DNA of 61,855 nt from Candidatus Caccoplasma merdavium (lineage in GTDB: Bacteria > Bacteroidota > Bacteroidia > Bacteroidales > UBA11471): assembly GCA_018715595.1 (NCBI GenBank), contig DVLI01000013.1, forward strand, positions 1 through 61,855, written 5' to 3'. Below are positions 34,253 to 43,635 of this stretch, piece by piece (the stretch's first letter is position 1; each line of letters starts with the position of its first letter). The position numbers were made by a program, and so were the translations under genes. Under the pieces are notes generated by a model. The model was not told where the DNA came from and did no database searches. It worked only from the letters and a program-made list of their open reading frames with translations.

Positions 34253-36364
34253 TCAATAAAACTTGATGCGATTGTCTTCTACTTCGGAGTTCTCTTTGAG
34301 AACGCTCATGAATTGGTTGAGGAGGACATATACTTTTTGGTTGTATTTCTCGGCCTCGGCAACGGCGTCCATGGGCTCGGTGTTGTTCTCTTGGGTGGTC
34401 ACGGCAAACATGTAAACGCCGCGGTTTCCGGCAACGGGGCCTCCCAGTTGGCCTTTGGAGGCGCTGGTGGCGGCACCGATGAGGGCGTATTCGCTACCCA
34501 GCCCGGCAATCGAAGAGGTGTTGAAGGTGATGAATTTGGCCTCCTCGACTTTCGAATTCATGGCTTGTGCAGCTGCATCGATTTGGGTCGGGTTCTTGGC
34601 TTTGAGGTCGGCCATGATTTTCTCGGCCTTTTTCTCTTTCAGTATCTCCTGACGCAAGTACGGTTCGACTGTTGCTTGGGGCATGTAACCCTCTTCGGAG
34701 ATGTTCGATACCATGGCTACGAGGAAGTTGTTTTCGATGTTGAAAATTTCCGACATGGCTTCTTTCTTGGCGTTGAAAGCCCATCTTACGACAGAGCGGC
34801 CGTCGTTGATGGTTCCGAAGTTGATGTCGTCGGCCGTGAGGGTGGCGGTGTTGACCAGCAGACCTTCATTGGAGGCGTTGGCTTCGAAGTCGGCCAGTTT
34901 GTTGTTGTTGGCAATGTATTGGCTTACTTTGTTGTAGAGGTCGCTGTATGTGTCGGAACTGGGACGTACGTTCATGACCAGTTGGGCTACGTTGGCTTTG
35001 GCTACCGGGGCTTTGCGCTCGGTTACCTGCACCAGGTGAATGCCGTAGGGCGATTCGATGCGGGTGACGCCGTTGTTGCGGCTGTTGAAGCAGAGGTCGT
35101 TGAAGTCTTTGCCGAATTGTATGGCGTCGATTTCACTTATCCACCCGATTTCACCTCCGTTGGCACCCGAATTTCTCTCGGCCGAGAATTGACGGGCCAT
35201 TTCGGCGAAGTTACCCCCTTTTTGCAGAACCGTGTAGATACTGTCGATGCGGGCCGTAACGGCGGCACTGTTATTGAGCGGGAACATGATGTGACGCACT
35301 TTTACCGAGTCGGGGGCGTTGTGTTTACCCATCAGACGGTACATTTTATACGATTCATCTTCGAAGAAGGGTCCGTAGACGTCACCGGTTTGTGATTTCT
35401 GTACGAAATTTTTCATTTCGTCGTCCATCGACGACACGGCCACATAGGCTTCGGTGTAGGGTACATCGGTGTTGAAGGTCAGGAATCCGCCCATGTCGTG
35501 GGTCGAAGCAAAAGTCTCGCGCAAAGCGTTGATTTTCTCTTCGGTGGTTTTGTAGTCGGCCTCGCTGGGGACGATTTCTACGGCAATGTATTTGATGGTG
35601 CGGTGGGCATCTTGTTTGTAGCGCTCTTTGTCTTTGTTGTAAGCGGCTGCCAATTCTTCATTGGTAATAGTGATGTCGTTGTCGGAGATGCTCGAATAGG
35701 GTTGCAGGGCGTAGTCGAACGCTACCGATTTGCGACCGTTGTCATAAGAGGCTTGCAGGTCGTATTTGTTGGGTGCCATCGTTTTGAGTATCAAGCCGAG
35801 GTATTTTTCCGAGAGACGTTGTTTTTTCACGTCTTGTTCGAGATTGATCCATTTGGTACGGTAGTCCAGGATTTGTTCTACGACATCGTCGGAATATTGC
35901 GAAAGGTCATCGTTGAATACAACTTGCAAGAAATTGAGCAGTTCGGCTTTGTTGGAGAACATTTGCTGGATTTGCGGGGCGATGTGGTCGCCTTGCAGCA
36001 TGTCGCTCAACTCTTCTTTCGATACTTTCACGCCTACGCTGGCTGCGGCGTCGCTGATGAGCATTTCTTGCACGATTTGGTCAAACACCTCTTTGTTGAT
36101 GCGTGCCGAGTAGCCTTCGGGCAAAGACATGCCGTATTGCTGGCGGAACATGGCCTGCATCTCTTCGGTGCGGCGGTTTACCAATGTCGAGAATTCTTGT
36201 GTTGTCACTTTTTTGCCGTTTACCACGACGACCTTGTCTTTCGACATTCTGAAAAAGGCTTGTCCCGAATTGAGGAAGTCACCTATGATAAACGCGAGCA
36301 GGGCGACACCGATTACGATGACCAGAAGTCCTGCTTTGTTTCTGATTTTCTGTAAAGTAGCCAT
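34253..36364 (-). CDS. Membrane-anchored peptidyl-prolyl isomerase/chaperone (PpiD/SurA type)
   Basis: A 703-residue protein. One N-terminal transmembrane helix at about residues 12-30 (LLVIVIGVALLAFIIGDF) anchors a large periplasmic part. The SurA-like N-terminal chaperone region (about 40-190) is followed by a parvulin-type PpiC domain near 345-455 (VRHIMFPLN, GGEIGWISEIDAIQFGKDF, GIHLVQVTERK). PpiD helps newly exported proteins fold near the Sec translocon. It is the last gene of the coaX-to-ppiD run, 101 bases after the CorC-like gene, and ends at a strong terminator. Confidence 0.93.
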   Translation of the reverse strand: MATLQKIRNKAGLLVIVIGVALLAFIIGDFLNSGQAFFRMSKDKVVVVNGKKVTTQEFSTLVNRRTEEMQAMFRQQYGMSLPEGYSARINKEVFDQIVQEMLISDAAASVGVKVSKEELSDMLQGDHIAPQIQQMFSNKAELLNFLQVVFNDDLSQYSDDVVEQILDYRTKWINLEQDVKKQRLSEKYLGLILKTMAPNKYDLQASYDNGRKSVAFDYALQPYSSISDNDITITNEELAAAYNKDKERYKQDAHRTIKYIAVEIVPSEADYKTTEEKINALRETFASTHDMGGFLTFNTDVPYTEAYVAVSSMDDEMKNFVQKSQTGDVYGPFFEDESYKMYRLMGKHNAPDSVKVRHIMFPLNNSAAVTARIDSIYTVLQKGGNFAEMARQFSAERNSGANGGEIGWISEIDAIQFGKDFNDLCFNSRNNGVTRIESPYGIHLVQVTERKAPVAKANVAQLVMNVRPSSDTYSDLYNKVSQYIANNNKLADFEANASNEGLLVNTATLTADDINFGTINDGRSVVRWAFNAKKEAMSEIFNIENNFLVAMVSNISEEGYMPQATVEPYLRQEILKEKKAEKIMADLKAKNPTQIDAAAQAMNSKVEEAKFITFNTSSIAGLGSEYALIGAATSASKGQLGGPVAGNRGVYMFAVTTQENNTEPMDAVAEAEKYNQKVYVLLNQFMSVLKENSEVEDNRIKFY

Positions 36365-36465
36365 TTATGTGTGTTGTTTTTAAGTTTCGGTTACAAGGTG
36401 TTTCTCACAATAAAGCGCACGAAGATACAAAAAAAAGTGTTTCTATGTGAATTTTACTGCCAATT

Positions 36466-37767
36466 TTATCGTTTTTCCTTTTCAATCTTTTCCGATTCGC
36501 TGCTCGGGTCGGGCTCGTTGACGTGCATTTTCACCCGGCCGATGCGGGAGTTGTTGCATTCGCTGATTTCGAAGCGGTATTTCCCGCATTCGATGATTTC
36601 TCCCGGCTGGGGAATTGTCTGGTGGTCGTGCAGGATAAATCCGGCAATGGAGAGGTATTCGTCCGATTCGGGAAGATCGAGGTGGTATATTTCGTTGATT
36701 TTGCCGATTTCCATGCGACCCGAAAATTCGTATGTGCTGTTGTCGATTTTGCGGGAGAAGTAGCGTGGCGTATCGTGTTCGTCCTCGATGTCTCCGAAAA
36801 TCTCCTCGACCAGGTCTTCGAGAGTGATGATGCCCGAGGTGCTGCCATATTCGTCGACGACGACGGCGATGCTCTTTTTTTGTTGCATGAGCTGTTTCAT
36901 CAACTTTTGGGCGGGCATGGTTTCGGCCACTTGGAGTATGGGGCGAATCAATGTTTTCCAGTCGGACGAACGCTTGAAAAGATCCGAAGAGTGGATATAG
37001 CCGATGATGTGGTCGATGTTGTCTTTGTAGACGGGAATTTTGGAAAATCCCGAGTCGGAGAAACGTTTTATCAGGCTCTCTTCTGTCGTTTCGTCGATGT
37101 TGACGGCAATGATTTCAGGTCGTGGAATCATGCACTCTCGGGTGTTGCGAGACGAGAATTCGAGGGCGTTTTGCAGGATTTTCACCTCGGTGTCGACACT
37201 TGGGTCGTTGTGTGCCTCGTCGAGGCTTTGTTGCAGGAACTCGTCGAGTTCGTCGATGCTCACCGCATTTTCGGGAGCCTCTTTCTCCACTTTTATGCCC
37301 GACAGGCGCAAGATGCTGTCGGATATGACTGTTGAGAAGCGGGTCACCGGGTAGAGTATGAGGTAGAAGAGATAGGTGGGTATGGCGAGGAGGCGTAACC
37401 AGAAGTTGGGATTGATGCGAAACAGCGTGTTGGAGAAAAATTCAGAGGTCAGCAAGATGGCGACAGTGGCCACGAGAGCCTGGCCGATGATGATGAAAAG
37501 CGGCTGGTCCCACAGGTCGGCCAGCCAAGGCCGTGTGAGGCTGGCCACGCAGATGCCGAAAATGACCAGGGCAATGTTGTTGCCCACCAGCAGCGTGGCG
37601 ACAAACTGTTGCTGGTGTCGGGTGAAAACCGAGAATATGCGCCCGATAATCGACCGGCTTTGGGCGTCGAGGTCGATGCGCACTTTGTTGGCGGAGACAA
37701 AGGCGACTCCCATTCCCGAAAAGAAAAAGGATAGCAAGAGCGATATGACAATGAGCGTCGATGTCAT
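36466..37767 (-). CDS. CNNM/CorC (HlyC) family transporter-like protein with CBS pair
   Basis: A 433-residue protein. The N-terminal DUF21/CNNM transmembrane domain (about residues 1-165, four hydrophobic segments) is followed by two CBS domains ([14 protein letters not shown], and [21 protein letters not shown], read in sequence) and a C-terminal CorC_HlyC domain ([18 protein letters not shown]). The family is linked to Mg or Co efflux; the haemolysin name is historical. Its ATG overlaps the lptC stop codon by four bases (ATGA), indicating translational coupling. Confidence 0.93.
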   Translation of the reverse strand: MTSTLIVISLLLSFFFSGMGVAFVSANKVRIDLDAQSRSIIGRIFSVFTRHQQQFVATLLVGNNIALVIFGICVASLTRPWLADLWDQPLFIIIGQALVATVAILLTSEFFSNTLFRINPNFWLRLLAIPTYLFYLILYPVTRFSTVISDSILRLSGIKVEKEAPENAVSIDELDEFLQQSLDEAHNDPSVDTEVKILQNALEFSSRNTRECMIPRPEIIAVNIDETTEESLIKRFSDSGFSKIPVYKDNIDHIIGYIHSSDLFKRSSDWKTLIRPILQVAETMPAQKLMKQLMQQKKSIAVVVDEYGSTSGIITLEDLVEEIFGDIEDEHDTPRYFSRKIDNSTYEFSGRMEIGKINEIYHLDLPESDEYLSIAGFILHDHQTIPQPGEIIECGKYRFEISECNNSRIGRVKMHVNEPDPSSESEKIEKEKR

Positions 37768-38429
37768 TTTTTCGGAGCGTATTTCTGTGCGTTGTTTTTG
37801 GGATTGCGCGAAGGGCTGTTTTTGGGCGAGCTTTCTTCCTCGTTCCTGTTCTGGTTAATGGGGAATATCCCCGTCGTGTGGCGTATGGTATATTGGGTCA
37901 TGGCTTCGTTCGAGACAAACCCTATGCCCTCAATGATTCTGTCAGAGCGTTCGATGTGTATGGCACTGTCGGAGTAGATGCTCTTTTTTTGCTGGTTCCA
38001 GTAAATCTCTTCGGTGAAGAAGCGTTCGTCTTGCATGTTCTCGATGCGAACGTCGCCCCTGAGCCGCCACAGTTGCAGCTTGTTGTAGAAGATGGCTGTG
38101 TCGCTGAGAATGAAAGATTCTGTGTTGAAACTGGAATCGAATTTCTCGACAAAGATGCCTTGTGGGAAATACCAATAGGGCTCGTCGGCTTTGTCGAACA
38201 CGCGCCACTCCTTGGCTTGTATGCGGTAGCGGGTGACTCCGGAGTCGGAAATCAGCGTGTTGACATCGAAGGTCGAGAGCGACGGCACGTCTTTGGGGTC
38301 GCTGAAACTGTCGATAATGGCTTTTTTCTCTTTTTTGCAGGAGGTGAACACCGACCCCAGTATCATGACCGCGAGTATGAGGGTGGCGGTGAGTTGCGAA
38401 ATGCCGATGGAGTGAGTCTCTTTTTTCAT
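37764..38429 (-). CDS. lptC: LPS export ABC transporter periplasmic protein LptC
   Basis: A 221-residue protein with an N-terminal hydrophobic segment ending in VFTSC, so it may be a lipoprotein instead of the single-helix form known in E. coli. The LptC beta-jellyroll begins SVSDPKDVP-like (SFSDPKDVPSLSTFDV) and includes LRGDVRIENMQ and FFTEEIYWNQQKKSIYSD. It links LptBFG to LptA in lipopolysaccharide transport. The C-terminal tail is Asn/Lys/Pro-rich. It lies in an envelope operon behind the outer-membrane protein gene. Confidence 0.93.
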   Translation of the reverse strand: MKKETHSIGISQLTATLILAVMILGSVFTSCKKEKKAIIDSFSDPKDVPSLSTFDVNTLISDSGVTRYRIQAKEWRVFDKADEPYWYFPQGIFVEKFDSSFNTESFILSDTAIFYNKLQLWRLRGDVRIENMQDERFFTEEIYWNQQKKSIYSDSAIHIERSDRIIEGIGFVSNEAMTQYTIRHTTGIFPINQNRNEEESSPKNSPSRNPKNNAQKYAPKK

Positions 38430-38460
38430 CTCTTGCGCGCTGTCTCCTGTTCGCTATCGG

Positions 38461-39729
38461 TTAGTGCAGGCGGCTCTTATAGAACCACATTTCGTTGAAC
38501 GTCAGTCCCAGGGAGATTTTAAATTCGTTCTCGCTTACCAGCCGGGTGGGGGCGGTTCTGCGATTGGTGTATCCAAAAGAGATGTTGATAATCGATTTGT
38601 TCCGTTTCATGGGAATGCCGGCACCCAGTGTGATGGCTGTCTCCCACAAGGAGTTTTCTCCGGTTTTCGATTGCACGCGCGGATAGGCGCGGCCTACATT
38701 CACGCCGGCGCGGTAGCGCACGCTCTGGAAAAAGTTGTTCGAGTAGGTCTGCGGCAGGTATTCTGCTCCGACTGCGGCTTGGAACGAGTTGTTGAAATAC
38801 GATGTCGTGTTTTCAAATTTCGCTTTGCTCCACGGTTGGAAAGTGAAGTCGGCCTCTATCGCAAGCCGCTCGTCGTAGGTGTAGCTTATGCCTCCGCCGT
38901 ATGAAGCGGGGAGGGAATATTCGTTTTTGAGGTTGATGGTGTCGTTTTGAAAATAGGTGACGCTACCCGAGGAGGTGTTGTAGTTCCCGCCGCTGATGTA
39001 GCCTTTGCCCAACAGGTTTTTCCCGGGGGTGTAGACGGCGCCGAACGTGAGGCGGTTTTTCTTGTTGAAGCGCACCGTGTATTGGGCTCCGATTTCGATG
39101 CGGTAATCCGACACGTCGATGATGTTGTCGAATACGGTGGCATTGGTGGCATCAATGGTCGAAATCGATGTCGAGCTGTTGGTGATGTCGCCAAACAGAT
39201 AGTTGACGTTCACCCCGAGGGTGAAACCCTTGAAGAGGTAGACCCCCAGTCCCGCAAAGGCTTGATTGATGCTGCCTTCGCCGGTCTGTCTTGCGGTGCC
39301 GTTGGTGATGCTTCCCGTGTAATCATATCCCACCGTCGAATAAGGTACAACACCCAGCGTGGCTGCCAACCAGCGGGCCATGGGAAATTGCATGGCGAAG
39401 TATTCAAAACTCCAATTGGTCCGCGTCTCTTTCAGAGAACCCTCTTTCATGTGGTCTATTTGCAGGCTCACGCCGAAGTCGCACAGGAATGTGAGCGTGT
39501 CGATGGCTGCATAAGATGCCGGATTTTTTATGTTGATTTGCTTTCCGCTCTGCAAGGCATATCCCACGCCCCCCATCGAGCGGGAAGCTCCGATGGCGTG
39601 GCTGTCGAGTGTGCCGTAACCGTAGCGGGAATAGGGACTGTCGATGTTGCTTTGGGCCGACAAGGGCATCGCCCCGATGACCAGCGCAAAAATGATAAAT
39701 GCGTATAAAACCGGTTTATGGTTGGACAT
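38461..39729 (-). CDS. Outer-membrane beta-barrel protein of unknown substrate
   Basis: A 422-residue protein with a signal peptide (residues 1-25, ending GAMPLSAQ), then NIDSPYSRYGYG and SRSMGGVGYAL. Many amphipathic strands follow, up to a C-terminal strand region. The layout resembles FadL/OMPP1-like porins of Bacteroidota, annotated only as outer membrane protein. Its ATG lies 14 bases inside the end of coaX. The neighbours (lptC, ppiD) suggest envelope biogenesis. Substrate unknown. Confidence 0.85.
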   Translation of the reverse strand: MSNHKPVLYAFIIFALVIGAMPLSAQSNIDSPYSRYGYGTLDSHAIGASRSMGGVGYALQSGKQINIKNPASYAAIDTLTFLCDFGVSLQIDHMKEGSLKETRTNWSFEYFAMQFPMARWLAATLGVVPYSTVGYDYTGSITNGTARQTGEGSINQAFAGLGVYLFKGFTLGVNVNYLFGDITNSSTSISTIDATNATVFDNIIDVSDYRIEIGAQYTVRFNKKNRLTFGAVYTPGKNLLGKGYISGGNYNTSSGSVTYFQNDTINLKNEYSLPASYGGGISYTYDERLAIEADFTFQPWSKAKFENTTSYFNNSFQAAVGAEYLPQTYSNNFFQSVRYRAGVNVGRAYPRVQSKTGENSLWETAITLGAGIPMKRNKSIINISFGYTNRRTAPTRLVSENEFKISLGLTFNEMWFYKSRLH

Positions 39730-40447
39730 TATGATGCAATATTCTGTTTAAACCTTTCAATACAATACAATCGTCTACAAAGATGGCGGTTTTTAATTTG
39801 TCTGCCAATAAAAATGCATCTCCACCCGTTAAAAAAATCAAAAGCTCGGGATATTCCTGTTTCAAATGCGAGATATACCCCTCGATTTCATGGCATACGC
39901 CAAATACGGCTCCCGAGCGCATGGCGGTCTCGGTATCGTACCCGACGAGTGGGGTGTCGCCGTTTTTCTCGACGATAGGGAGCCTTTCGGTATATTTGTG
40001 CATGGCCTTCAAGCGCATTTTTATGCCCGGAGCTATATTGCCTCCGAGAAAATGCCCCCGAGATGTTATGATGTCATAAGTAATGCAGGTTCCCGCATCG
40101 ACCACCAGAAGGTCCTTGTCGGGCATTTCGGCGTGTGCCCCCACGGCTGCGGCAACGCGGTCGCTCCCCAAGGTGCGGGGGGTGCGGTAATCGATGGTAA
40201 CAGGCAGAGGCGTGTCGGCAGTGAAGAAGAAAAATCGGGCTATTTGCGATTGCAGGTAATCGCAAATTTCGGCATCGGCATGGGCCACAGATGAGTAGAT
40301 GCAGCCTGTCACCGGGTAGCGGGCAAGCAACTTGTCGATATACGACCGGGTGAGGCGTGGTATGCGTTCTATTCGGTCGGGATTTCCTTCTCCCGAGAAC
40401 AGCGCGGCTTTGATTGTGGTGTTTCCTTGGTCGATAACCAGGTGCAT
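39716..40447 (-). CDS. coaX: Type III pantothenate kinase
   Basis: A 243-residue ASKHA-fold kinase that phosphorylates pantothenate, the first step of CoA synthesis, and unlike type I enzymes is not inhibited by CoA. Motifs: VIDQGNTTIKAALF (phosphate 1), TLGSDRVAAAVGA and LLVVDAGTCITYDII, GGNIAPGI and FLTGGDA. Start at 40447 (MHLVIDQG); an in-frame ATG at 40468 lies inside the -7 box (TATCTTTG, 40466-40473). It heads the five-gene run that ends with the PpiD-like gene. Confidence 0.96.
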   Translation of the reverse strand: MHLVIDQGNTTIKAALFSGEGNPDRIERIPRLTRSYIDKLLARYPVTGCIYSSVAHADAEICDYLQSQIARFFFFTADTPLPVTIDYRTPRTLGSDRVAAAVGAHAEMPDKDLLVVDAGTCITYDIITSRGHFLGGNIAPGIKMRLKAMHKYTERLPIVEKNGDTPLVGYDTETAMRSGAVFGVCHEIEGYISHLKQEYPELLIFLTGGDAFLLADKLKTAIFVDDCIVLKGLNRILHHNVQP

Positions 40448-40465
40448 GACGGCGATTTTTGCCTG

Positions 40466-40473
40466 CAAAGATA
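40466..40473 (-). promoter_or_regulatory. -7 box (TATCTTTG) of the coaX operon
   Basis: Minus-strand TAnnTTTG match 19 bases upstream of the coaX ATG; it sets the start codon. Confidence 0.6.
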
Positions 40474-40590
40474 CAAAAAACCCGCTGATTATTCGACGCT
40501 TGCCACGGGATTTATTTTTCTTCGCCTGTCCCGATGCCGCGTGTTGCGAGATTCGGTTCGAAAAAACTTTCCCGTTTCAAAAAATTTGTG

Positions 40591-40598
40591 TACGTTTG
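40591..40598 (+). promoter_or_regulatory. -7 box (TACGTTTG) of the FtsB/DivIC gene
   Basis: TAnnTTTG match 24 bases upstream of the ATG at 40622. Confidence 0.55.
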
Positions 40599-40621
40599 TG
40601 GAAACTTTCCCGCTTGAAGGA

Positions 40622-40924
40622 ATGAGAAAATTCGTGAAGATATGGTCCTTGTTGCGTCGTGTACCGCTGATGTTTTACATCGCGGGTGCATTGATTTTTG
40701 AGATGGTCTTTATCGACGAGAATAGCTTTGTCCAGAATATCCGCTATGACCGGCAAATATCGCAGCTGCGCAAGAGTGTCAACCATTATCAGCAGATTGT
40801 CGATGAGAGTCGGGCGCGCCTCGATGAATTGCGTTCTGACGATGAGAATCTCGAAAAGTTCGCCCGGGAAACCTATCAGATGAAACGCGACAACGAAGAT
40901 GTCTTCGTCTTTGTCGATGATTGA
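40622..40924 (+). CDS. FtsB/DivIC family cell division protein
   Basis: A 100-residue septum formation initiator. A short basic N-terminus, one transmembrane helix (about residues 13-30, PLMFYIAGALIFEMVFI), then a periplasmic coiled coil (ISQLRKSVNHYQQIVDESRA, about 42-61) and the family end motif LEKFARETYQMKRDNEDVF. It bridges FtsL and FtsQ-type proteins in the divisome. The start at 40622 gives the normal short N-terminus; the frame extends upstream to 40427 without coding character. The membrane protein gene follows after 6 bases. Confidence 0.92.
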   Translation: MRKFVKIWSLLRRVPLMFYIAGALIFEMVFIDENSFVQNIRYDRQISQLRKSVNHYQQIVDESRARLDELRSDDENLEKFARETYQMKRDNEDVFVFVDD

Positions 40925-40930
40925 CGCCTT

Positions 40931-41281
40931 ATGCAAAAAAACAAAATATCCGATACCCTGTTTCAATGCTCGGCTGTGGCCGTGCTTTTGGGGGCTGCCA
41001 CCTACACGTTTATTCCCGACCTGCCGGCCTATTTCCTTGCGGTCGGTTCGCTCGGAATGTTCTTGACCCGTCTTACGCGCCGTTATGCCGGTTCGAATTT
41101 GCGTTTGCGGCGTCTATATCGCCAAGAGCTTTTTTCGTCGTTGATTTTCATGGGAGCTGCCGCCCTGATGTTTTGGCGAGGGGGCACCGATTGGGTCGTG
41201 CTGTTTATTGTCGCCACCATTTTGCAGGTATATGCGGCGATACTCATTCCTCGTGAGGAGGCCAAGGAGAAGCGCGAGTAA
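40931..41281 (+). CDS. Four-helix membrane protein of unknown function
   Basis: A 116-residue protein with hydrophobic segments at about 10-27, 31-45, 68-83 and 88-106, separated by the basic loop RRYAGSNLRLRRLYRQE, and a charged C-terminus EEAKEKRE. No known domain recognised. It is 6 bases after the FtsB/DivIC gene and probably cotranscribed, which suggests but does not prove a role at the division site or envelope. Confidence 0.8.
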   Translation: MQKNKISDTLFQCSAVAVLLGAATYTFIPDLPAYFLAVGSLGMFLTRLTRRYAGSNLRLRRLYRQELFSSLIFMGAAALMFWRGGTDWVVLFIVATILQVYAAILIPREEAKEKRE

Positions 41282-41511
41282 CGGCTTTTGTGATTGTTTA
41301 CAATCCCCTCCCCGGGGCTACTGTGGTTTGCCTGAATTTTTTCTCGACTCATATATTAATATGTGATGCTTTCCCAAATGAGGGATAAAAACCATTGCCT
41401 TATTTGGAGCGTGTGCCGTGGAATCGAATCCTTGTGGCGTGTGATACCAAGGAGCATTCAGAGTAAAGAAAAAATAAGGTCTGTCCGGGAGAAGGAACAG
41501 CAAGGAATAAT
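41282..41511. other. Non-coding gap between convergent genes
   Basis: About 230 bases with an imperfect palindrome TCATATATTAATATGTGA near 41348-41365 and no convincing gene. A 63-codon open frame here has no recognisable protein features. No tRNA fold found. Confidence 0.4.
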
Positions 41512-41547
41512 AAAAAGAGGACACCCCGTCGGGGTGTCCTCTTTTTA
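41512..41547. terminator. Terminator of the rpsF-rpsR-rplI operon
   Basis: Long stem AAAAAGAGGACACCCC with its complement, loop of 3-4 bases; on the minus strand it runs into TTTTTATTATT. Confidence 0.9.
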
Positions 41548-41572
41548 TTTATGAAGTCTTTCTCTGCGACAG

Positions 41573-42031
41573 TTATTCGGCAGCAGCCTCTTCGGCAACC
41601 ACTTCAAAGGGGATTTCTACGCTCACCTCTTTGTGCAGTTTTACGACAGCTTTGTAAGAACCGATTTCTTTAACGGCATCTTTCACAACGATAATCTTGC
41701 GGTCGATTTCGTGTCCGAGTTTGGCCAAAGCCTCAGCAACTTGGATATTGGTAACCGAACCGTAGATTTTTCCGGTGGCACTGGCTTTGGTGGCGATGGT
41801 AAGGCTTACACCTTCGAGTTTTGCAGCCAAATCCTGAGCGTCTTGTTTGATTTTTGCCAGTTTGTGAGCACGTTGTTTCAGGTTCTCGGCGAGTTCTTTC
41901 TTGGCCGATTCCGAAGCGATAACGGCTTTTCCTTGCGGAATGAGGTAGTTGCGGCCGTAACCGTCTTTTACGGTAACGATATCGTCTTTATATCCCAAGT
42001 TGAGAATATCTTCTTTCAATATAACTTGCAT
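41573..42031 (-). CDS. rplI: 50S ribosomal protein L9
   Basis: A 152-residue two-domain L9. The N-terminal 23S-binding domain ([32 protein letters not shown]) is joined by the long connecting helix (about 40-75) to the C-terminal domain. Last gene of the S6-S18-L9 operon, 24 bases after rpsR. Confidence 0.98.
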   Translation of the reverse strand: MQVILKEDILNLGYKDDIVTVKDGYGRNYLIPQGKAVIASESAKKELAENLKQRAHKLAKIKQDAQDLAAKLEGVSLTIATKASATGKIYGSVTNIQVAEALAKLGHEIDRKIIVVKDAVKEIGSYKAVVKLHKEVSVEIPFEVVAEEAAAE

Positions 42032-42055
42032 GCTTGTGTCCTCCTTACTTTTAGA

Positions 42056-42325
42056 TTATTTCATCATATCGGTTACGTAGGGCAGCAAAGCCAAGTGACG
42101 GGCACGTTTTACAGCTTGTGCAATACGACGTTGGAATTTGAGTGAAGTTCCGGTGATGCGACGGGGCAGGATTTTACCTTGCTCGTTGAGGAACTTTTTC
42201 AAGAATTCGGGATCTTTGTAGTCGATATATTTGATACCGCTCTTTTTGAAACGGCAATATTTTTTCTTTTTCACATCGACCGAGGGGGGGGTCAAATATC
42301 TGATTTCAGATTGTGCTTGTGCCAT
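42056..42325 (-). CDS. rpsR: 30S ribosomal protein S18
   Basis: An 89-residue S18, with the signature [20 protein letters not shown] and [20 protein letters not shown] and the basic C-terminus [11 protein letters not shown]. It binds the platform of the 30S subunit together with S6. It starts 2 bases after the rpsF stop. Confidence 0.98.
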   Translation of the reverse strand: MAQAQSEIRYLTPPSVDVKKKKYCRFKKSGIKYIDYKDPEFLKKFLNEQGKILPRRITGTSLKFQRRIAQAVKRARHLALLPYVTDMMK

Positions 42326-42327
42326 GA

Positions 42328-42678
42328 TTAGTTCTCCTTCTCTTCTTTAGCTGATTTTACATTTCTTCTCTTGGCGGCGTATTCGGCAGCGAATTTGTCC
42401 ATCTTGAAGGTGAGGAAGCGAATTACGCGTTCGTCGCGACGGAAGTTTACTTCAAGTTTCTCGATGACAGAAGGTTCTGCATCAAACTCCAACAATTGGT
42501 AGAAACCGGTAGATTTTTTCTGAATAGGATAGGCCAACTTGCGCAATCCCCAGTTTTCTTCGTTCACGATAACGGCACCTTGCTCGGTGAGTATCGATTT
42601 GAACTTGTCTACCGTTTCCTTCATCTGAACATCAGACAAAACGGGAGTTAAAATGAAAACGGTTTCGTAATGGTTCAT
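42328..42678 (-). CDS. rpsF: 30S ribosomal protein S6
   Basis: A 116-residue S6 ([16 protein letters not shown], with [20 protein letters not shown]). Start at 42678, 40 bases downstream of the predicted transcript start; the longer frame to 42738 crosses the promoter. First gene of the operon. Confidence 0.98.
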   Translation of the reverse strand: MNHYETVFILTPVLSDVQMKETVDKFKSILTEQGAVIVNEENWGLRKLAYPIQKKSTGFYQLLEFDAEPSVIEKLEVNFRRDERVIRFLTFKMDKFAAEYAAKRRNVKSAKEEKEN

Positions 42679-42724
42679 GATAATTTTGAGATTGAATTGG
42701 TTAATACTTTTTTCAATTGCGGGG

Positions 42725-42755
42725 CAAAGGTACGACAATATTTCTTGTCGTGCAA
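42725..42755 (-). promoter_or_regulatory. rpsF operon promoter with an inverted repeat in its spacer
   Basis: On the minus strand TTG (42753-42755) and TACCTTTG (42725-42732) are 20 bases apart. The spacer is filled by the perfect inverted repeat ACGACAA-6-TTGTCGT (42732-42751). The same repeat could also act as the weak 3' hairpin of the upstream lipoprotein gene. Confidence 0.65.
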
Positions 42756-42783
42756 CACTTTATCTCTATTTTTCGGAACTTTT

Positions 42784-43635
42784 TTATCGCCCTTCCGTTG
42801 CCGCGAGTTGGCGGGAGAGGAGGTCGATGGTTTTCCGGGCAATCTTTTTCTCCCGTTCGAGATTGACGATGCGTCTTTCCAATGAAGAGAGGCGGAAGCA
42901 TTGCTCGAAGGCTTTGCGGTCGTTTTCGCTTAGCGTGTAAGAGTAGGGGAATTCGCCTTCGTAAGATACTTTTATCGGTTTCTCTTTGGCCGATATGATG
43001 GTCTCGATGACGGGACGGAGCTCATGCCCCCGGTAGCACACCAGTTCGCAATGGGTCCCGTTCTGGTAGGTGAAACGGTAGTTCAAGGCTCCGTCATAGG
43101 GCGTTGTCGGGGTGAGGGCGTAGGTGCCGTCGGGAAGCTCTATTTTGGCCGCTACATGGTGGAGGGGGGCTTTCCCGCAGTAAACGCTTATGATTTCGGC
43201 TTCGAACGAAGGGGTGAGTTGTATGCGCAGGCAGGTGGTGCGGGCACTCCCGGCATGGTGGTCGTGCAGGTAAACGTAACGTCCCTTGTCGGGGTCATTG
43301 CCATTTTTTATGAATCGGAATTGGGGCATCATCTCTTCACGGCTCTCTCGCAAAAGGGGGAGGAGGCTGTCGATGAAGTGCAGGTTGCGTCGGTTTTGTT
43401 CCAGTGTGATGCGTTGGTTGAGGGTGATTCCTTTGCGTATCCAGTCGAAGGCCAGGGAGTCGCTTTCGGGTATGGAGTCGATGAGGCGTTGTGCCGCTTG
43501 GTATTCGCCGGCGACAAAGGCTTCTTCGGCTTTGAGGTAGAAGGCTTTGGCTTGTGGGTGCCGGTCACAGGCCGTCAGTGACAATGCGAGTATGGCAATG
43601 CCGGTTCCCAGGAGATGGGTGATGTGTCGTTTCAT
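42784..43635 (-). CDS. Lipoprotein of unknown function, translationally coupled to relA
   Basis: A 283-residue protein. The N-terminus MKRHITHLLGTGIAILALSL runs into the lipobox LTAC, so it is a lipoprotein. Residues about 25-60 look like a TPR-type helix pair (EEAFVAGEYQAAQRLID). The C-terminus is a coiled coil (about 245-280). No known domain recognised. Its ATG overlaps the relA stop by four bases (ATGA). The frame continues upstream through relA out of phase, which inflates the apparent length to 553 codons; that extension is not real. Role unknown. Confidence 0.82.
   Translation of the reverse strand: MKRHITHLLGTGIAILALSLTACDRHPQAKAFYLKAEEAFVAGEYQAAQRLIDSIPESDSLAFDWIRKGITLNQRITLEQNRRNLHFIDSLLPLLRESREEMMPQFRFIKNGNDPDKGRYVYLHDHHAGSARTTCLRIQLTPSFEAEIISVYCGKAPLHHVAAKIELPDGTYALTPTTPYDGALNYRFTYQNGTHCELVCYRGHELRPVIETIISAKEKPIKVSYEGEFPYSYTLSENDRKAFEQCFRLSSLERRIVNLEREKKIARKTIDLLSRQLAATEGR

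Noticed and set aside
41282..41572. A tRNA or small RNA gene, prompted by a GGAATCGAATCC-like stretch
   Set aside because: The T-loop consensus is not matched and no acceptor or anticodon arms can be drawn around it.
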